Shown here piece by piece: positions 13,864 to 17,469 of a stretch of 17,469 nucleotides of DNA (its first letter is position 1; each line of letters starts with the position of its first letter). The notes under the pieces are model-generated. The model was not told the DNA's origin. It saw only the letters and a list, made by a program, of their open reading frames with translations, and made no database searches. Both the position numbers and the translations under genes were made by a program. Source of the DNA: Succinatimonas sp. CAG:777 (lineage in GTDB: Bacteria; Pseudomonadota; Gammaproteobacteria; Enterobacterales; Succinivibrionaceae); NCBI GenBank assembly GCA_000431835.1, contig HF987963.1:1-17469 (forward strand), written 5' to 3'.

Positions 13864-15273
13864 ATGGTATTTGCAAGTCTTCCTTTTATATTTTTTATTT
13901 TACCATTATTCCTTGTCTTAGATTTTTTGTCTAAGAAATGGAACGTGATTAGAAATTTAACATTAATTTTAATTAGTTTATTTTTCTATATTTTTGATGG
14001 TGGTACTCATTCTTTAAAAGTCCTACTAGCATATGGATTTTTAAATTTCTTTTTTGGATATGCTTTAGAAGCAGCTAAAAGAAAAAATGACACTCTAAAA
14101 GTTATTGCATTAGTGTTCTTCGTCACTATCAATATATTAGCTTTAGTATTTTATAAGTATTCTTTCTGGTTAGTATCTTTGCTTCATGATGGGGGAATTG
14201 CAGAAAATCTGCATGCTAAGCAACAAGTATTACCTCTAGGAATCAGTTTCTTTACTTTCCATGCTGTGAGCTACCTGATTGATATTAGCAGAGGGGAACT
14301 TAATGGAAGAAGTAATGTAATTAACTTTTTAACATACTTCTTTATGTTTCCTCATTTGATTGCAGGCCCTATTGTTAGATATAAGCAGGTAAAAGACGAT
14401 CTCTGTTCTAGAAGATTAGATTCAAATTTATTTACCTATGGTTTATACCGTTTTATTTTAGGTGTAAATAAAAAGATCTTAATTGCTAATTCAGTTGCTC
14501 CATTAGCTAATATGGCGTTTATTTATAACGTTCATAGTCTTTCAACTATGGATGCTTGGATTGGTGCTATTGCGTATATGATTCAAATTTATTTTGATTT
14601 CTCTGCTTATTCTGATATGGCTATTGGATTAGCAGCAATGGCTGGTTTTAAGTTCTCTGAGAACTTTATGGCTCCATACAGCAGTTGTTCAATCAAAGAA
14701 TTTTGGAGACGTTGGCATATATCTCTATCATCATGGTTAAGAGATTATGTATACATCCCATTAGGCGGTTCTAGAGTTCCTACTCACAGAATTTACTTAA
14801 ATTTAATCGTGGTATTTTTCTTGTGTGGTTTATGGCATGGAGCAAATATGACCTTCGTGCTGTGGGGCTTATATAATGGTTTATTTCTAATTTTAGAAAG
14901 AATCTTCTTAGGGGATCTTTTAAACAAAATACCTAAGTTTTTAACCCATGCATATGCTCTTTTAGTCGTTCTAATTGGTTGGGTGCTTTTCAGAGCTGAC
15001 AACATTTCTCAAGCATTTGATTATTTATCTGTCATGTTCTTTTTATCTAATACAGACAATCAAAGCGTATGTAATGGAGAAATTCTTAATTATCTAGCTC
15101 TTATCATAGGATGTCTGTTAGTTTTCTTTAGATTAAAGAGTTTTAACTCTTCAAACGCAAAAGAAGCTGTAACTCACAATGGTGCTTTTGCAGTTAATTC
15201 ATTTCTGATGATTTTATCTGTAATTGTCCTTTTCTTTGGCGCTCAAAACCCATTCATTTACTTTAATTTTTAG
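13864..15273 (+). CDS. MBOAT family O-acetyltransferase, AlgI-like
   Basis: This 469-residue polytopic membrane protein has the MBOAT/AlgI signature blocks in order: LPLGISFFTFHAVSYLID near 121-138, a FPHLIAGPIVRY block, IYFDFSAYSDMAIGLA, then FWRRWHISLSSWLRDYVYIPLGG with His285, and the conserved CGLWHGANMTFVLWG block with His325, the family's proposed catalytic histidine. Length is normal for AlgI (about 470-520). AlgI-type proteins pass acetyl groups across the inner membrane for O-acetylation of a polysaccharide and work with a periplasmic SGNH partner, here the next gene 14 bases downstream. Glycosyltransferases on both sides suggest the substrate is a capsule, exopolysaccharide or O-antigen rather than alginate, since no alginate genes are seen. 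Confidence 0.92.
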   Translation: MVFASLPFIFFILPLFLVLDFLSKKWNVIRNLTLILISLFFYIFDGGTHSLKVLLAYGFLNFFFGYALEAAKRKNDTLKVIALVFFVTINILALVFYKYSFWLVSLLHDGGIAENLHAKQQVLPLGISFFTFHAVSYLIDISRGELNGRSNVINFLTYFFMFPHLIAGPIVRYKQVKDDLCSRRLDSNLFTYGLYRFILGVNKKILIANSVAPLANMAFIYNVHSLSTMDAWIGAIAYMIQIYFDFSAYSDMAIGLAAMAGFKFSENFMAPYSSCSIKEFWRRWHISLSSWLRDYVYIPLGGSRVPTHRIYLNLIVVFFLCGLWHGANMTFVLWGLYNGLFLILERIFLGDLLNKIPKFLTHAYALLVVLIGWVLFRADNISQAFDYLSVMFFLSNTDNQSVCNGEILNYLALIIGCLLVFFRLKSFNSSNAKEAVTHNGAFAVNSFLMILSVIVLFFGAQNPFIYFNF

Positions 15274-15287
15274 TTGAGGCAAATACG

Positions 15288-16391
15288 ATGATAAAGATAT
15301 TACAAAAGGTTCTTATTGCTTCAATGTTTATTGTCCCAATAGCAGGTTTTATAATCACCCCAAATGATTATGTGGTTAAAAGCGAAAACAGAGTTATTAA
15401 CCATTTTCCAACGTTTGGTGATAAGGCTTACTTTCAGAACTTAGTAAATTTTTATAACGATAGACTATTGTTCAAGTTACCGGTGACTGAGAATTTATAC
15501 AAGCCAATGCAGTCTGTATTTACTGATTTTAATTTTACAAATTCTCAATTTACAGTAAACGGCATTAAAGGCTGGTTGTTTGTTGGAAATTCAGCAGATT
15601 CTGTATACTCTCAGCATTGTGAAGATATGAGTTTTTCTCCTTACATGGTAAGTAAGAAATTAGCTCTATTAAATGCTATAAAATCATCAACTTCAGCACC
15701 TGTTTACTTGGTGATTGGACCAGATAAGCATGGAATTTATTCTGAGTACATGAATCCATACATTAGAGAACCAGGTAAGTTTAGATTTTTCAATAAAATT
15801 AAACCATACCTTGAATCACAAGGTATTAATGTGATTGATAATTATGATGTTCTTCGTGCTAATAAAGATCCTAAAGATAATATAGCACTTTACTATACCG
15901 ACGATACCCATTGGAATCGATATGGTGCAAATATCGCTTTTGATAATGTAATGAAAAGAGTACTGGAAGATTATCAAAAGACACAATATAACTTTTCATT
16001 TTCTAAACATGAAAATGGGGATTTGATCAGAAATATAAGCAACCCTCAAAAGAATATCATGGATGAAGCTCTGATCATAAATGCTAATGAGCCAGAGATT
16101 AAAGTCCAGAACTTAAAATCTAAACGAGAGTATTCATTAAAGTATGACCCAAATTCAATTGAAGAGTTCGGATCAAAATATGTAAACATTTCAGCTCAAG
16201 ATCAAAGAAAAATCATGCTGATCACAGATTCTTATGGCATATACTTTACACCATATGCAATTGAGTATTTTAGAACTGTTGTCCATATGCACAGGCAAAC
16301 ATCAGCACCTGATGAAATTTTGAATGTTCTAAAAGAGGAAAATCCAGATCTTGTTCTATTCATAAACGTTGAAAGATCCATAAAAGATTAA
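15288..16391 (+). CDS. AlgX/AlgJ-like SGNH-domain acetyltransferase partner
   Basis: The 367-residue protein begins with an uncleaved-type signal anchor (about 4-24) and lies mainly in the periplasm. It carries the AlgX/AlgJ (ALGX, SGNH-like) motifs: GPDKHGIYSEY from residue 144 (Lys147, His148), YYTDDTHWN with Asp206 and His208, and ITDSYG with Ser315, giving a Ser-His-Asp set. The segment FGDKAYFQNLVNFYNDRLLFK near 43-63 is typical of the family's N-terminal part, followed by a GWLFVG block. GAGG 8 bases before the ATG supports the start. It should receive acetyl groups delivered by the AlgI-like protein and place them on the polysaccharide. Confidence 0.9.
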   Translation: MIKILQKVLIASMFIVPIAGFIITPNDYVVKSENRVINHFPTFGDKAYFQNLVNFYNDRLLFKLPVTENLYKPMQSVFTDFNFTNSQFTVNGIKGWLFVGNSADSVYSQHCEDMSFSPYMVSKKLALLNAIKSSTSAPVYLVIGPDKHGIYSEYMNPYIREPGKFRFFNKIKPYLESQGINVIDNYDVLRANKDPKDNIALYYTDDTHWNRYGANIAFDNVMKRVLEDYQKTQYNFSFSKHENGDLIRNISNPQKNIMDEALIINANEPEIKVQNLKSKREYSLKYDPNSIEEFGSKYVNISAQDQRKIMLITDSYGIYFTPYAIEYFRTVVHMHRQTSAPDEILNVLKEENPDLVLFINVERSIKD

Positions 16392-16472
16392 AGTTCAAAA
16401 GAAAAATGAGATTTTAGAATTTTTTGATTTTAGTTAGTCAAAATATATATACAGAGGTTATAAGAGGGTAAA

Positions 16473-17249
16473 ATGCTATCAATTATTATTCCTACAATGC
16501 AAAAAGATTTGGACGTATTGAATAAACTTCTGTGTGAACTCGAAGGGTCTGATGTTGTTGGCGAAGTTGTTGTTATTGATAATTCCGGTAAAGGCTTCAA
16601 CACTAAATTTAGCAAGGTAAGAGTTTTTACTCAAAAAGAAAATCTCTTTGTAAATCCTGCATGGAATCTTGGCATAAAACTCTCAAATCCAGAATACAAA
16701 ACTTTTGGAATTTTAAATGATGATCTAATTCTTCCAAAAAATTTATTTAAGGCTGTGGATGACTTCTTTTCTAAGTCTGATAAAAATATAGGTTTGGCAG
16801 GAATTGACTGTGCAACAAACACTCCAAAGTCAGATTTCGATGAATATCCTAAAGATAGTGAAGTAAATTTCGAAATAATGGATAAAATGACAGGATTTTG
16901 GGGATCTGCTTATTTTGGATTAAAAAGGAATTATTTCGTAATACCTGAAGAAATTAAAGTATTCTATGGAGATCATTTCCTTTTTAGAAGAAACCAGCAA
17001 GCTGGTAGAGTAAATTACAAAATAACAAATATTTCAGTAAAGCACCTTGAATCACTGACTTCTCATAGCTCAAAGTTTATTAAAAAGCTTTTTAAATCTG
17101 ATAGAAAATATTGCATAAAGTATGATGGAGTTGAACATCAAAAGTTATCATTCATGCAAAGAATGTTATCGTTAACTTATTATCATGAGCACTATGTTCT
17201 CTGCCTATTAGGTTTAAAAATGAAATTTAAGTGTCACAAAAAGCATTAG
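16473..17249 (+). CDS. GT2-like glycosyltransferase
   Basis: The 258-residue protein starts with MLSIIIPTMQK, a GT-A entry strand, followed by VVVIDNSG (Asp36), the ENLFVNPAWNLGIKL segment where GT2 enzymes bind the nucleotide, and the metal-site block LNDDLILP (Asn82-Asp83-Asp84). A GSAYFGLKR segment and a FYGDHFLFRR segment further on fit the acceptor side. There is no membrane segment. AGAGGG just before the ATG supports the start. It closes the plus-strand polysaccharide cluster and would add one sugar; the donor is unknown. A frame with the opposite orientation that overlaps it is a shadow. Confidence 0.8.
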   Translation: MLSIIIPTMQKDLDVLNKLLCELEGSDVVGEVVVIDNSGKGFNTKFSKVRVFTQKENLFVNPAWNLGIKLSNPEYKTFGILNDDLILPKNLFKAVDDFFSKSDKNIGLAGIDCATNTPKSDFDEYPKDSEVNFEIMDKMTGFWGSAYFGLKRNYFVIPEEIKVFYGDHFLFRRNQQAGRVNYKITNISVKHLESLTSHSSKFIKKLFKSDRKYCIKYDGVEHQKLSFMQRMLSLTYYHEHYVLCLLGLKMKFKCHKKH

Positions 17250-17294
17250 TCTGATTGAATGGTAAATTTCGTTTATCTGAGCTGTTGCTTACTG

Positions 17295-17469
17295 TTATCT
17301 GTAAGTTGCTCTCAAATACAATGCTGAAAGAGGCCATAAATATTTGTATAACTTATTTAGGTGCTTCAATGTATCTGATGCTTCGTGAATAGTGTATCCT
17401 TTGTTAGATTTTGAATATAAGGAAAACGAAAGTCTCTTGTAAGCATTACCTCTTTCTCCGACATCTTTA
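17295..17469 (-). CDS. C-terminal end of a gene that enters from the right edge
   Basis: The minus strand is open from the window edge to a TAA at 17295-17297, giving 57 residues (…GNAYKRLSFSLYSKSNKGYTIHEASD… ending LYLRATYR). The composition is rich in Lys, Tyr, Leu and Ser, like a real protein and unlike shadow frames here. The gene would converge on the GT2 gene, with 45 bases between the stops. The family is not recognised. It may belong to another polysaccharide gene, but only the tail is visible. Confidence 0.5.
   Translation of the reverse strand, partial: KDVGERGNAYKRLSFSLYSKSNKGYTIHEASDTLKHLNKLYKYLWPLSALYLRATYR

Overview
The window is A+T-rich bacterial DNA (estimated by eye at about 70% A+T) with compact operons, Shine-Dalgarno starts and mostly TAA stops. 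A low-GC gammaproteobacterium fits: an ISAs1-type transposase remnant, a TraI_2-type HD protein and an AlgI/AlgJ-type O-acetylation pair all occur there. Succinivibrionaceae is only a guess; no rRNA, tRNA or core gene fixes the taxon.

Region 1 (1-7275, + strand) looks like a defence island of three compact units. First is the C-terminal half of a Panacea (DUF4065) antitoxin-type protein followed directly by a two-helix membrane protein, a layout like Panacea toxin-antitoxin pairs. Second is an ABC-like AAA ATPase (AAA_15/AAA_21 type) followed by a TOPRIM-like RloB-family protein, the layout of AbiL / RloAB / PARIS-like systems. Third is a tightly coupled AAA+ ATPase and subtilisin-like protease pair that matches IetAS, with all catalytic residues visible.

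Region 2 (7276-10191) is gene-poor and decayed. It holds a minus-strand gene remnant in three successive frames, a hairpin with two perfect 18-base arms, an A+T-rich array of regularly spaced dyad sites upstream of a small three-helix membrane protein, and an ISAs1-family remnant. The IS remnant keeps both inverted ends but has lost its N-terminal part and carries three in-frame stops.

Region 3 (10192-17249, + strand) begins with a translationally coupled pair of unknown genes (small soluble protein, then a three-helix membrane protein). It continues as a surface-polysaccharide type cluster: a GT2 glycosyltransferase, an MBOAT O-acetyltransferase (AlgI-like), an AlgX/AlgJ-like SGNH protein and a second GT2-like glycosyltransferase. 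An HD-domain TraI_2-like protein sits unexpectedly inside this cluster. The right edge holds the C-terminal end of a convergent minus-strand gene.

The most interesting content is the cluster of three different ATPase/toxin-type defence units, the dyad array at 8315-8383 and the orphan TraI_2-like protein. None of these functions can be proved from sequence alone.
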